A stretch of DNA of 55,500 bases from Candidatus Yaniella excrementigallinarum (GCA_019113675.1 DXHA01000061.1:1-55500), one strand, 5' to 3'; positions 15,869 through 25,426 are shown, counted from the stretch's first letter. The notes: generated from the sequence alone by a model not told the origin. Numbers and translations are program-made.

Positions 15869-18517
15869 ATGGCCAAGTTGCTATACCGGCTAGGGATTGG
15901 TTCTGCCAAGCGTCCCTGGATCGCGCTGTTATCATGGCTGATTGCACTAGGACTTGCGGTTGGTGGTTTCCTTACCTTCGGCGGTACGCTGACGAACCAA
16001 GTGGATATTCCGGATACCGAGACAGCTAAAGTCACGGACCAACTTGAAGAAGAATTTCCTGATGCTTCTAAAGGCTCTGGCGACATCGTGTTTCAAACCG
16101 ATGATGGATCAGAACTCACAGCTGATCAGAAGTCCAATATTGAAACTCTGTTGAACGACCTCGAAGACGAAAATGGCGTCGACTCAACTATGAGTCCGTT
16201 CCAGACTGAGGACGATCTGGACGAGCAAAAAGACGAAATAGCCCAGGGCCACTCAGACATCGATGACGCTGAGTCTCAAATTGCTGATGGTGAAGAACAG
16301 CTTGAAGACGGTCGTGACCAGCTCGAGAGCTCGCAGGAAGAACTTGACTCAGGCCAAGAGCAACTGGATCAGGCCAAAGAGCAAGCCGAAGCTCAAGGGC
16401 TACCCGAAGAAGTAATCGAGCAGCAATTTGGTCAGCAGCAACAGCAGTTAGATCAGGGTCGTGAACAGCTAGAAGAAGCTACGTCCGAGCTTAATGCGCA
16501 GGAGCAAGAGCTTGAGGACAATAAACAAGAACTGGCTGACAGTAAGGAAGAGCTGGAATACGGGGAGCGACTTGTAGAGCTAACCGAGGACTACCACGTT
16601 GTTTCCGAGGATGGTTCAACCGCTGTTGCGACCTTGACTTTCGACCAGCCCAATCTTGATGTCAACGAAGACGACCGTCAAGCTATTAACACCGCCCTGG
16701 ACGATGCTGATATCGACGGGGTCAATGTTTATCCGACCACCGATATTTCACAGGAAGTGCCAGACATTGTCGGGCTGGGAGAAGTAGTCGGCCTGGTGGT
16801 CGCCGGCATCGTTTTGGTCATCATGCTGGGCACATTCATTACCGCAGGTCTACCAATCTTCAACGCGCTGCTGGGTGTCGGCGTGGGCATTTCCGGGGCT
16901 ATGGCGTTCTCCGGCACTGTAGACATGATGTCGGTGACCCCGGTGCTCGGGCTGATGCTGGGATTAGCCGTGGGTATCGACTACGCGCTATTTATTGTTA
17001 ACCGGCACCGCAAGCAACTCAAAGCAAACATGCCCCTTCAAGAATCCATCGGCATGGCCAATGGCACGTCAGGAAATGCCGTAGTATTCGCCGGAACCAC
17101 CGTGGTGATCGCTCTAGCTGCGCTAAATGTCACCGGCATCGACTTCTTGGGTCTAATGGGTACCGTTGGTGCCGTAGCAGTGGTCCTGGCAGTCTTGGTT
17201 GCTATCACGATGACGCCAGCATTACTGTCCTGGATAGGCCCGAAAGCGCTGTCACGTAAAGAACGTCGCATTTTGGCTGAACAGCATTCTCACGGTGAAC
17301 ATGCTGCATATTCTGAAGAAACACGGTCCCAGCCCGTCAATCAGCAGCCTAAACCAATGTTAACGAGTAGAGCCGTTTTGCAGACGGTCGGAGCCGTGCT
17401 AGTAGCCGGCGTTATAGCAATACCATTCTTATCTATGCGTTTGGGCATGCCCGATGGCTCTCAAGAGAGCCCCGGCACCCCAGCCTATGAGGCCTATAAG
17501 GTCATCCAAGAACAGTTCGGGGACGGACGTAACGGACCACTAGTCGGTGTTGTAGATGTACCCGATGATCTTTCCGATACTGAACTGACTGAACGCCAGG
17601 CTGATATCGGCGAGGATCTAGCCGAAATCGACCATGTCAAACAGGTGGTACCGGCCGGAACCAATGATGACGATACGATGGCGATGTTTCAGGTGGTCCC
17701 CGAGGATGGTCCAAACGACCAAAGTACCGAACAACTGGTTCACCAGCTGCGTGACACTACAGTGGGCCCCGATAACGGGGAACTAAAGGTTGCCGGGCTA
17801 ACCAGCGGTTTCGTGGACATATCCGAGACTCTGGCCGACGCGCTACCAATTTATCTGGGTCTGGTCGTTGGTTTATCGTTCCTGATCATGATCTTGGTAT
17901 TTCGGTCTATATTGGTCCCGCTCATTGCTACCGGCGGGTTCTTGCTGTCGGTATTTGCAACCATGGGAGCGGTGACGGCTATCTACCAGTGGGGATGGTT
18001 AGCCCCAGTATTCGATGTACACGAGCCCGCACCGATCCTGGCATTCTTGCCTACTATTCTTGTCGGCGTGCTATTCGGACTAGCGATGGACTATCAACTG
18101 TTTATCTCTTCGGGCATGCGTGAAGCATATGTGCATGGCTCACCAGCCCCCGTTGCCGTTCAAGAAGGCTTCCAGAATGGACGCGCCGTCGTGATAGCTG
18201 CAGCGCTGATCATGATGTCAGTGTTTGCCGGATTTATCTTCAGCGACTCATCAATGATCCGGCCTATTGGATTCGGGCTCACGTTCGGAGTGCTGATGGA
18301 TGCTTTCCTGGTGCGTCTGGTACTCATTCCATCGTTGATGCATCTACTAGGTAAATCGGCATGGTGGTTACCGAAATGGATTAGTCGTATTTTGCCCAAT
18401 GTTGATGTCGAAGGCGCTGCTCTTGAGCGTAACCACGACACTGGGCTGGGCAATGGCCATACCAATGACCAGGCCAAACAGACTGATCAATACTCTCACG
18501 ACACAACCAAGCACTGA
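15869..18517 (+). CDS. MMPL/RND-family exporter with coiled-coil loop
   Basis: This 882-aa transporter of the MMPL branch of the RND superfamily has a helix near the N-terminus. A large extracytoplasmic loop contains a Glu/Gln/Asp-rich coiled coil at about residues 117-240 (EEQLEDGRDQLESSQEELDS and similar heptads). Two helix bundles follow at about 300-460 and 660-830. The conserved GLAVGIDYALFIVNRHR and GLAMDYQLFISSGMREA motifs are the proton-relay helices of MMPL proteins. The C-terminal tail is hydrophilic. AAGGA precedes the ATG. The divergent TetR suggests it exports a drug, lipid or other amphipathic compound. The substrate is unknown. Confidence 0.92.
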   Translation: MAKLLYRLGIGSAKRPWIALLSWLIALGLAVGGFLTFGGTLTNQVDIPDTETAKVTDQLEEEFPDASKGSGDIVFQTDDGSELTADQKSNIETLLNDLEDENGVDSTMSPFQTEDDLDEQKDEIAQGHSDIDDAESQIADGEEQLEDGRDQLESSQEELDSGQEQLDQAKEQAEAQGLPEEVIEQQFGQQQQQLDQGREQLEEATSELNAQEQELEDNKQELADSKEELEYGERLVELTEDYHVVSEDGSTAVATLTFDQPNLDVNEDDRQAINTALDDADIDGVNVYPTTDISQEVPDIVGLGEVVGLVVAGIVLVIMLGTFITAGLPIFNALLGVGVGISGAMAFSGTVDMMSVTPVLGLMLGLAVGIDYALFIVNRHRKQLKANMPLQESIGMANGTSGNAVVFAGTTVVIALAALNVTGIDFLGLMGTVGAVAVVLAVLVAITMTPALLSWIGPKALSRKERRILAEQHSHGEHAAYSEETRSQPVNQQPKPMLTSRAVLQTVGAVLVAGVIAIPFLSMRLGMPDGSQESPGTPAYEAYKVIQEQFGDGRNGPLVGVVDVPDDLSDTELTERQADIGEDLAEIDHVKQVVPAGTNDDDTMAMFQVVPEDGPNDQSTEQLVHQLRDTTVGPDNGELKVAGLTSGFVDISETLADALPIYLGLVVGLSFLIMILVFRSILVPLIATGGFLLSVFATMGAVTAIYQWGWLAPVFDVHEPAPILAFLPTILVGVLFGLAMDYQLFISSGMREAYVHGSPAPVAVQEGFQNGRAVVIAAALIMMSVFAGFIFSDSSMIRPIGFGLTFGVLMDAFLVRLVLIPSLMHLLGKSAWWLPKWISRILPNVDVEGAALERNHDTGLGNGHTNDQAKQTDQYSHDTTKH

Positions 18518-18572
18518 TGAAAAACCGCATATGAGCTTCGACCAGGTACAGGCTTGGTCCTAGCAATCGGTG

Positions 18573-18608
18573 CAAACGCTCGGATGGGATAACCCGGCCG
18601 AGCGTTTG
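18573..18608. terminator. Bidirectional terminator between exporter and acylase
   Basis: A perfect 11-bp stem (18573-18583 with 18598-18608) with a 14-nt loop lies between the convergent genes ending at 18517 and 18630. T/A tracts lie on both sides. Confidence 0.7.
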
Positions 18609-18629
18609 ATTTAACGGCCTTATAAACCT

Positions 18630-21245
18630 TTATTTCGTGTCGGTATCGGCTGGTTGGAGAGTCAGGGTTTCTTTGGTGGCGTCGTCCACTGCTTGCGTCG
18701 AGTGGTACCAGGTGTACTGTTGGCCTTTGGCCCAAGCTTCAGTTTGGTCGGTGTAGTTGTCATGAAAGGCGTGTCCACTAGCGCCAGTCAGGTTCTGCCA
18801 CGTCGAGTGGTCCCACTCATCCAGATCGACCACCATACGCATTGAAGGCACGGTGTCGGTCGCATAGCTAACGTCCAGATCCCATCCGGTAGCGTTGACC
18901 ACCCCGGAACCACCTCCCACCGGATAAGGGCCGCGGTTGAATAATGCTTCGATGGGTGCGATTCCACTGGTACCAAAAGATTCATGCGTCAGTGGTAAAG
19001 CGTGCAGCTCTCCCCAACTCCACTGGTCCATATCGGAGCCCTGCTCATCGGTGAGTTCTTCATAGGCTGCCGCGGCGGCATCTTTAAGCAGCTCTTCTTG
19101 CGAGTCCGCCCACCATTGGCTATCGGGCGATTCGAGATGTTGTTTGAAGAACTCGACGAATCGTGATTGGTTGCTGCGTGGAATAGTGGCGTCCTGGGAG
19201 CGCATCATCTGGAAAGTGACATGGTTCCATAAAACGTTAGCGAATGCTGCACCTGACGAGTCGGGATCGTTTTGCCCATCCCAGTCTGCTAGCAGATCCA
19301 GAGCCTGTTGGACGTCGTCGTCTTCGACTTCGATATCCGTATAAGCCTGTTGTAGAGCTTCGGCCCCGGGAAAAGCGTTATCCATTTGTAGTTCGGCCAT
19401 ATCGTCTGCCGTAACCGGTCCGGCATCCAGCAGCTGTTCGACCCGGTCAACGATGCGTGCTGCACGGTGTCCCCTATCCCAATCGCGGCTTAAGAAATAC
19501 GGGTAGTCATCATTGACGATGGGGTTATTGGCGGTAACGATATAACCGGATTCCGGATTGTAGCTTACCGGATGGTCCTCGAAAGCGATCTCGCCTTGCC
19601 AATCATAAGCGCTGTCCCATCCTGGTTGTGGCAGGTAGCCGTCCCCGGCTCCACGGATGGGCAGTGTCCCGGGAGCTTGATAGCCAATGTTACCTTCGGT
19701 ATCGGCATAAATGAGGTTTTGGCCCGGGACTTCAAACTCCGATGCGGCTTGGCGGAATTCGCCAAAGTTTGTCGCCTGGTTCAGCGTGAAGATCGCTTGC
19801 GGTGTGGTGGTTACATCGAGTGCTGTCCACCGTAAACTGATCGCAAATTCGCCGGGCGGTTGCTCGTCACTTGCTTCATCAATTGGCGGATTGATGGTCA
19901 TCAGCTCAAAGTCTGGTTCTAGCTCGGACAGTATCGGACCGTGGTGGGTTGATTGCACCTCGAGTTCCTCAGGATCGCTACCGGCGACCTCAAAGGTTTC
20001 CTTGCGTGATTCCAACGGCAGCTTTTCGCCATCGTGCCAGTATTTATCGTCTTCAATGCGCTCAACGTACAAGTCGGCAACATCGGTGGTCATATTCGTA
20101 AAACCCCAGGCAATATCTTGGTTGTGTCCAATCGCGATGCCCGGCAGCCCGGAGAAGCCAAAACCACTCACATCGAAGGGACAATCTGCGTTAACCTCAG
20201 CACATCGCAGGGTCATTTGGTTCCACACGGATGGCAGCGAGGCCCCCAAATGTGGGTCGTTGGCCAGCAGCGGCTTACCAGACTGGGTGTGTTCCCCTGA
20301 TACAACCCACGAGTTGGAACCGATCCCTTCACCGGTTGCCGGCATCATGTCATCCACAGCAGCAATGGTCTCCATGAGCGGATCGGGGCTGGCGTCGTCT
20401 CCATCGGACCAGAGCAGCTCATTTTCTCCTGAAGCAGTATGCGCCGATACCGAGGTGGCATCTGGCGGCTCGTCCTGGTTGCCAGCGGGTGCTGGAATAT
20501 CGGCGTCATGAATGCCGGAGCCGTCTGGGTCTTCAGCAAGAATCACCGGATGCTCATCAAAGCGATAGCTTGGGTATAGGTCGTTAAGCGTTGCCTCATC
20601 GATGTGCTGGGTCAGCAGTGCCCGGGTGGTTTCAGCTTCAACATTTGTGCGCAGGTCCCAGGCCATAGCTTTGAGCCAGGCCGCAGAATCGGTGGGGGTC
20701 CAGGGTTCGGGTTCGTAGTCACTATTCTGTAACCCCAACACGGTGTATTCCAACGCTAACTGACCGCCTTGGCGTTCTGCTAGATAGGCGTTAACTCCGT
20801 CGGCATAGGCCTGATAATAACTGCGTTCCTGTTCTGGCAGATCGGCAACTTCTTGTTCTGCGATGCCGTGCCAGTCCAAGGCACGCAAGAACTTATCGGT
20901 ATCTAATTGTGAGGCACCAAAGAGTTCAGATAAGCGTCCGCTGGTCATGTGACGCCGGAAATCCATTTCCCAGAAACGGTCTTGGGCGTGTACAAGACCC
21001 TGGGCGTAAAACAAGTCATGCGAAGTTTCAGCGGTAATCGTCGGGATGCCCTGTGCATCACGTTGAACGGTAACTTCGTGTTCCAAGCCTGCCGCTTCGA
21101 GTGTTCCAGAGGTATCAGGAAATGCCCGCAGGACAGACCAGGTAATAAAACCACCCAGGGCTAATCCCACTACCACCACGACGGCGAGGGCACCCCACAG
21201 AAATTTCAGCAGTTTGAATCGCTTCTGCGAAGAGCGCGACGACAT
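18630..21245 (-). CDS. Penicillin acylase family N-terminal nucleophile hydrolase
   Basis: This 871-aa Ntn-hydrolase precursor has a membrane helix or uncleaved signal at about residues 14-42. The alpha region contains YAQGLVHAQDRFWEMDFRRH, followed by an acidic spacer. The autocatalytic site is GSNSW, where Ser310 would become the N-terminal nucleophile of the beta chain. PLLANDPHLGASLPS and the late VVNATGW further match the family. Members cleave amide bonds of penicillins, cephalosporins or, more often, acyl-homoserine lactones and N-acyl amino acids. I cannot tell which substrate is used. I chose ATG 21245 just before the basic stretch and helix; an upstream start at 21290 is possible. 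It likely works outside the membrane. Confidence 0.9.
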   Translation of the reverse strand: MSSRSSQKRFKLLKFLWGALAVVVVVGLALGGFITWSVLRAFPDTSGTLEAAGLEHEVTVQRDAQGIPTITAETSHDLFYAQGLVHAQDRFWEMDFRRHMTSGRLSELFGASQLDTDKFLRALDWHGIAEQEVADLPEQERSYYQAYADGVNAYLAERQGGQLALEYTVLGLQNSDYEPEPWTPTDSAAWLKAMAWDLRTNVEAETTRALLTQHIDEATLNDLYPSYRFDEHPVILAEDPDGSGIHDADIPAPAGNQDEPPDATSVSAHTASGENELLWSDGDDASPDPLMETIAAVDDMMPATGEGIGSNSWVVSGEHTQSGKPLLANDPHLGASLPSVWNQMTLRCAEVNADCPFDVSGFGFSGLPGIAIGHNQDIAWGFTNMTTDVADLYVERIEDDKYWHDGEKLPLESRKETFEVAGSDPEELEVQSTHHGPILSELEPDFELMTINPPIDEASDEQPPGEFAISLRWTALDVTTTPQAIFTLNQATNFGEFRQAASEFEVPGQNLIYADTEGNIGYQAPGTLPIRGAGDGYLPQPGWDSAYDWQGEIAFEDHPVSYNPESGYIVTANNPIVNDDYPYFLSRDWDRGHRAARIVDRVEQLLDAGPVTADDMAELQMDNAFPGAEALQQAYTDIEVEDDDVQQALDLLADWDGQNDPDSSGAAFANVLWNHVTFQMMRSQDATIPRSNQSRFVEFFKQHLESPDSQWWADSQEELLKDAAAAAYEELTDEQGSDMDQWSWGELHALPLTHESFGTSGIAPIEALFNRGPYPVGGGSGVVNATGWDLDVSYATDTVPSMRMVVDLDEWDHSTWQNLTGASGHAFHDNYTDQTEAWAKGQQYTWYHSTQAVDDATKETLTLQPADTDTK

Positions 21246-21337
21246 ATGACCTGGGCCTTTACTAGGGTGACAGTGATGAACTATCCCCACCCTACGTGAT
21301 GTGTCACACGTTTTTTATGCCTCGTGAACGGTTTCGC

Positions 21338-22021
21338 TCAAACTCGCGCAGTCTGTTCCGCCTCCGAGTCCTTGAGCGTTCGCTGACGCAACCACCCGAT
21401 AGCCTTAACGACTCCCCCAACAGCGAAGGCCGCGAATACGGTGCCTTCGCGAACCCCTACCAGCTGGTGCATAAGCAACAGGGATAATACTGCAGAAATC
21501 AACACCAGCGACCAGTCCATCAGCTGCTTCATGGTGCCAAATCGGATGCCAGTGACTTGGCTCAAGGTTATAACTAAACCCTCACCCGGCAAATATAATA
21601 ACTTCGGCTTGACCTCGACATACACGCCGACGCCCAGCGTGATTGCCCCGATAATAGTCACGACCCACTGCAATAGATAAGAGTCAGTCTGAGCCCAGCT
21701 AGTCAGAAACAACGACAGGTCTATAACGGTGCCGAATAGCACCGCTACGGGTATCTGAACTAGCTGAAATACCGGAAATTGACGCCGCAAAATTAAGGCT
21801 TGAATACCAACGAAAAAGATATTCATCGCCGCGGTAACCGTGCCCACCGACCATGACGTCGCAGCCCCGATAACTACCGGAAACGTAGAAATCGGAGCGG
21901 TGCCAAGCTGTCCATGCACGGTCAAGGCAATCCCCACAGACATAATGCATACACCGCAGATAAAGGTCAGCCAGCGCCGAACCGGACCCATAGTTGGGGA
22001 CACGGCCTTACTGGTCATCAT
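21338..22021 (-). CDS. YczE/YyaS-like integral membrane protein
   Basis: This 227-aa protein has about five or six helices and motifs typical of the YczE/YitT-like membrane proteins. These include GIALTVHGQLGTAPISTFP near the N-terminus, FGTVIDLSL, and YLPGEGLVITLSQVTGIRFG followed by a Lys-containing segment. GGAGG lies just before a double ATG at 22021/22018, inside the end of the lytic transglycosylase gene, so the two are coupled by a 14-nt overlap. The function of the family is not established. A hydrophilic C-terminal tail follows the last helix. Confidence 0.8.
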   Translation of the reverse strand: MMTSKAVSPTMGPVRRWLTFICGVCIMSVGIALTVHGQLGTAPISTFPVVIGAATSWSVGTVTAAMNIFFVGIQALILRRQFPVFQLVQIPVAVLFGTVIDLSLFLTSWAQTDSYLLQWVVTIIGAITLGVGVYVEVKPKLLYLPGEGLVITLSQVTGIRFGTMKQLMDWSLVLISAVLSLLLMHQLVGVREGTVFAAFAVGGVVKAIGWLRQRTLKDSEAEQTARV

Positions 22022-22766
22022 TATCCTCCGCGGCATAGGAAGTCGCGATCCGGGCAACATCGCGAGCATAGTCTGTTGACTGATTATACGTGGTGACAGC
22101 CTGCAGCCACTGTTCATCGTCACTGAAGTCATCGGCGGTTTCACACAGGTAGGTGCCGGCAGTTAGTACAGCGTCATCGATCTGCTGGGGATCGGTTTGG
22201 CCGTCTTGGTTCCCATCCACTGCATAGGATTCCCAGGTTTCGGGCAAGAACTGCATAGGCCCAACGGCTCGATCCCAGTCGTCATCATCGTCGTATTCGC
22301 CCTGATCGGTATCGGGAACTTCCATAACCTCTTCGCTACCATCAAGTACTGGCCCGATAATTGCCGGCTCAGCTCCACCCTGTGCGTCAAGGCCACTGTC
22401 GTCAATGCTGGCATGTGAGGTTTCTACTGAACCGATACCGGCCAGCGTATTCCACCCCAGATTGCATTCTGGTTGGGTTTCTGCCATCCGCAGCGCCGCC
22501 CCGGCATACGCGGACATGGCCCGCAGCGGAATAGCATTTTCTTCGGCGGTTTCGGCTACCCAGTCGGCATCGGCAAGTTCGGTGATGGCAACATCTTCGG
22601 TGTTATCGGTGTGCTCTGCATCGGGTTCTGGTAGCACCTGCTGCGGCGCTTCAGGAGGTGGGTCTTCATCACCTGCACTGTCCGATGCACAGCCAGCCAT
22701 TATCGTCCCAACCACAGCAATACCGGCTATCGAACGTACTACGCGGCCTAGATTTAGCGTGCCCAT
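22008..22766 (-). CDS. Lytic murein transglycosylase lipoprotein
   Basis: This 252-aa exported protein has a lipoprotein signal (GTIMAGCAS, lipidated Cys26) and an acidic, Pro-rich linker at about 28-70. A lytic-transglycosylase domain of the SLT_2/MltB-like kind follows. The catalytic Glu is in LAGIGSVETSHAS, and the substrate-groove motif is VGPMQFLPETWESYAVDG. NTLAGIGS and QIDDAVLTAGTYLC support the family. It would cleave the glycan backbone of peptidoglycan outside the membrane during growth or division. AAAGGAG precedes the ATG. It is co-transcribed with the YczE-like gene. Confidence 0.92.
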   Translation of the reverse strand: MGTLNLGRVVRSIAGIAVVGTIMAGCASDSAGDEDPPPEAPQQVLPEPDAEHTDNTEDVAITELADADWVAETAEENAIPLRAMSAYAGAALRMAETQPECNLGWNTLAGIGSVETSHASIDDSGLDAQGGAEPAIIGPVLDGSEEVMEVPDTDQGEYDDDDDWDRAVGPMQFLPETWESYAVDGNQDGQTDPQQIDDAVLTAGTYLCETADDFSDDEQWLQAVTTYNQSTDYARDVARIATSYAAEDNDDQ

Positions 22767-23024
22767 GATCGACTCCTTTCAGTGCTCCAAGCCTACTTGG
22801 ATCCGACGCTGTGAGCTTTTCCTTGATTCGTTCAACAATAGCTCAGTACTGATGAGACCGAAAAGCCCTTCCAACAAGCGCGTTTCCTCATCCGTACTGC
22901 TCAGGTATCACTAGCCCGAGTCATGCGAAACGCTAAACATACTGGGCAGTAACGTTTGCCATTATCTAAAACTTTTCACTAAGGTCTTACCTGAACATCA
23001 CCACACTAAAAACTAGGAGTTACC

Positions 23025-23456
23025 TTGAAGGATTCTGCCTTTCGTGCCGGTGGGCTGGTTTTCGTCACACTACTCGGGGCAGCAGGTTTAGTAGCCTGCG
23101 GACAAGCGCCAACCGCCGCCGTTGGCGACTGCATTAATAGTGAGGACTTGCCAGAAGGCGAGATTGACGAGCTCAATACCATTTCCTGCGATGAGTCCCA
23201 CGACCTGGAAGTCTTCCATGCTTTTGACTTACCGAAGGGCGATTTCCCGGGCGAAGAATCCATGGAAGAAGCTGCTGAAGACGAATGCGTGCCAGCTTTT
23301 GAAGACTACGTGGGCGTTGATTACTACGATTCAGAAATTTGGATCACCACTATCTCACCGTCTGAGGAAACCTGGGATGCCGTGGATGATCGTGAAATTC
23401 TTTGCCTCCTTGAAGGCGACGACGAAACCGAATCTCTCAAAGACGCTCAAATCTAG
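23025..23456 (+). CDS. Septum_form-domain lipoprotein
   Basis: This 143-aa lipoprotein has the signal ending LLGAAGLVACGQ (lipidated Cys at about 26). A small acidic domain follows with AVGDCINSE, ISCDESHDLEVFHAFDLP, DECVPAFEDYVGV and EREILC-like DDREILCLL. Paired cysteines and the CxxxHDxEV motif match the Septum_form domain common in actinobacterial envelope proteins. The start is TTG at 23025 with TAGGAG at a good distance; no ATG fits. Role at the septum is inferred from the domain name only. It is a single gene closed by a strong terminator. Confidence 0.8.
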   Translation: MKDSAFRAGGLVFVTLLGAAGLVACGQAPTAAVGDCINSEDLPEGEIDELNTISCDESHDLEVFHAFDLPKGDFPGEESMEEAAEDECVPAFEDYVGVDYYDSEIWITTISPSEETWDAVDDREILCLLEGDDETESLKDAQI

Positions 23457-23502
23457 TGCCTCTTCATAATATCGGCATCTGTGGTGCAGACCAATAGGTG
23501 CC

Positions 23503-23533
23503 AACAGGACACCACCTCTCGTGGTGTCCTGTT
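23503..23533 (+). terminator. Strong rho-independent terminator
   Basis: A perfect 13-bp stem (23503-23515 with 23521-23533), a 5-nt loop and a T-rich tail lie 46 nt after the Septum_form gene. It excludes translation of the MFS gene from an upstream GTG near 23481. Confidence 0.9.
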
Positions 23534-23614
23534 TTGTGTTAAGACAGTTTTCGAGTCGGGCAAATGGTCATCGACTAGCGCTGATCAACCCAGTAATTTA
23601 CGTTTGAAAACCGT

Positions 23615-23628
23615 TACGCTAAAGCATG
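23615..23628 (+). promoter_or_regulatory. Putative leaderless promoter of the MFS gene
   Basis: TACGCT (23615-23620) ends 7 nt before the GTG start at 23628, with no ribosome site between. The -35 is not clear. Confidence 0.4.
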
Positions 23629-24893
23629 TGAAATCTTCCAATCCTTCCGCAGCATCTACGGCCTCCACCGGGCTTTTGATTATCTTGCTGTGTGCTATGG
23701 GCGCCGGACCGTTGTTCAATTACGGGGTCTCGGTGTCATCGGCACTGATCATCAGGGACCTTGGCATTTCCGAAGGACAAATCGGCTATATCGTGACGAT
23801 TGTCTTCGCTGGGGCAGCAGTATTGAGTATTTGGCTGGGGAACCTGGCAGATAAGATCAGTGTTCGAGCACAAATGCTGCTGATTTTCCTTGGAACAGCA
23901 GTAGCAATGATAGTAGCGGCCTTCGCTGAATCGTATTGGTTATTAGTTGTGGCTGCGCTACTTGCCGGTCCTGCTCAAGCCATCTCAAACCCAACGACTA
24001 ACCGGGTGATCATGCGTGCCGTTCCGCACCACAAGCGCACAGGTTGGATCGGGGTCAAACAATCCGGTGTTCAAGCCTCGCAGTTATTTGCCGGACTGTT
24101 TTTCCCAGCAGTTGCTCTAGCCCTGGGATGGACCGGGGCCGCGCTTGGTGGTGCCGTGGTGTGTACGGTGCTGTGGTTAGTCTCGTTAAACTACGTTCCG
24201 TCTCCCACGCAATTGGCCAGTCTCCGTCGGCCAGCGCCCAGCTCATCTACTTCGCCAGATGACGAGGCTGGTTCCGCCAAGACTGACAGGATACAGACGA
24301 CGGATAAGCTGCCGGTAGTAGTGTATTTCTTTGCGGCTATCGCCATGTTTTCGGGCATGGGTATGCAAGCTACCAACGTCTACCTACCGTTATTTGCCGT
24401 CCAGGAACTGGATTTTTCGTTAGTACTAGGTGGAGCTGCGGCAGCGATGTCTGGGGTTATTGGCGTCGTATCTCGCATCGCTTGGAGTCGCAAAATGCAA
24501 TCCGGTGCTAAGCCACCACAATTACTCATCATTATTAGCGCTGGAGCACTGTTAGGGGTCTTGGCATTTCTTAGTGCAGCAAACTGGCAACAACCAGCGT
24601 TAGTATGGGTAGGTGCAGCGCTCCATGGCATCACCGTCTTTGGCGCCAATGTGGTAATAAATGCCGGTCTGCTCCGTGTTGTCTCCGCGGATAAAATCGG
24701 TGCCGCTTCGGGACTAAATTCGATGGGCATGTACACCGGTTTCGCTCTGGGACCGCTCATCATGGGGCTACTACAGGATTTAACGCAAACCTTTAGCACC
24801 GGATGGTTATTCGTGGGCCTATCGTATTTGCTGTGTGGGGCCGTAACGGTGGCGCTGTATCGGCATACACTCCGGAAGGATACCCATTCATGA
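23628..24893 (+). CDS. MFS transporter
   Basis: This 421-aa, 12-helix major facilitator protein has the loop 2-3 signature GNLADKISVRAQ and a central hydrophilic loop at about residues 195-225 between the two six-helix halves. Conserved-looking segments include NPTTNRVIMRAVPHHKRTGW and GIKQSG-like IGVKQSGVQASQ, and SGLNSMGMYTGFALGPLIMG. The IGVKQSG block is seen in cyanate/sugar-phosphate-like MFS members. The substrate cannot be assigned. The GTG start at 23628 follows the terminator and a -10-like box. The stop overlaps the next gene as ATGA. Confidence 0.88.
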   Translation: MKSSNPSAASTASTGLLIILLCAMGAGPLFNYGVSVSSALIIRDLGISEGQIGYIVTIVFAGAAVLSIWLGNLADKISVRAQMLLIFLGTAVAMIVAAFAESYWLLVVAALLAGPAQAISNPTTNRVIMRAVPHHKRTGWIGVKQSGVQASQLFAGLFFPAVALALGWTGAALGGAVVCTVLWLVSLNYVPSPTQLASLRRPAPSSSTSPDDEAGSAKTDRIQTTDKLPVVVYFFAAIAMFSGMGMQATNVYLPLFAVQELDFSLVLGGAAAAMSGVIGVVSRIAWSRKMQSGAKPPQLLIIISAGALLGVLAFLSAANWQQPALVWVGAALHGITVFGANVVINAGLLRVVSADKIGAASGLNSMGMYTGFALGPLIMGLLQDLTQTFSTGWLFVGLSYLLCGAVTVALYRHTLRKDTHS

Positions 24894-25426
24894 CTCCCAG
24901 TAGTACCGACACCCCTCGTTGGGCACGAGCAATGATGCTCATTATCCCGGCCATGTGGATCGGGTTGATCATCGGCATTTCGTTTATTGAAGCACCCCTG
25001 AAATTTACGGCACCCGGCATTACTATCCCGCTGGGTTTGGGGATCGGGCGGCGAGTGTTTCTTGCCATGAACATCACCGAAGTTGTCCTGGCCATTATTT
25101 TGGTGCTCTCCTTGATCAAGTTATGGCGTAGCCACCGGATCCATCCGCTCGAAAAATTCCAGCAAATACGTTTCTATAGTTTTATCGCCGTGGGTCTGCT
25201 TCTGATCAAAACAGTAATCATCCGGCCCATCCTGGCGATCGAATCAGATGCCGTGTTAGCCGGGACCTCTCCGGGTGGTTCCAGTACGCACTTTTACTAC
25301 ATCGGGGTAGAAGCCATCTTGTTCATCGCGCTCGTGTTGCTCGTTACCGCCGCGGTGCGCGGCCTGTTAGTGCCACAGACGCCTCATCAGGCCATTGCTG
25401 CACAGGACATAAACGCCAGTAGCTAA
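24890..25426 (+). CDS. Conserved four-helix membrane protein
   Basis: This 178-aa membrane protein of no assigned function is translationally coupled to the MFS gene by ATGA. It has about four helices (residues 11-33, 50-75, 97-118, 148-170). Notable segments are IGISFIEAPLKFTAPGITIP and GLGIGRRVFLAMNITEVVLA, a pattern I have seen in uncharacterised actinobacterial and proteobacterial proteins. The STHFYYIGVEA loop follows. It may be an accessory to the transporter, but only the gene order suggests this. Its 3' end overlaps the convergent lipoate ligase-like gene by 4 nt. Confidence 0.75.
   Translation: MTPSSTDTPRWARAMMLIIPAMWIGLIIGISFIEAPLKFTAPGITIPLGLGIGRRVFLAMNITEVVLAIILVLSLIKLWRSHRIHPLEKFQQIRFYSFIAVGLLLIKTVIIRPILAIESDAVLAGTSPGGSSTHFYYIGVEAILFIALVLLVTAAVRGLLVPQTPHQAIAAQDINASS

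Noticed and set aside
19711-20511. A 266-codon open frame antisense to the acylase gene.
   Set aside because: The Ser-rich translation has no recognisable domain; the minus-strand acylase with its GSNSW site explains the region.
18630-21245. The penicillin acylase family gene as an antibiotic-resistance gene.
   Set aside because: The family covers many amide substrates, and nothing in the sequence or neighbours shows beta-lactam use.
23481-23627. An upstream extension of the MFS transporter from a GTG at 23481.
   Set aside because: It would be translated through a strong terminator hairpin (23503-23533) and adds a non-membrane leader unlike MFS proteins.
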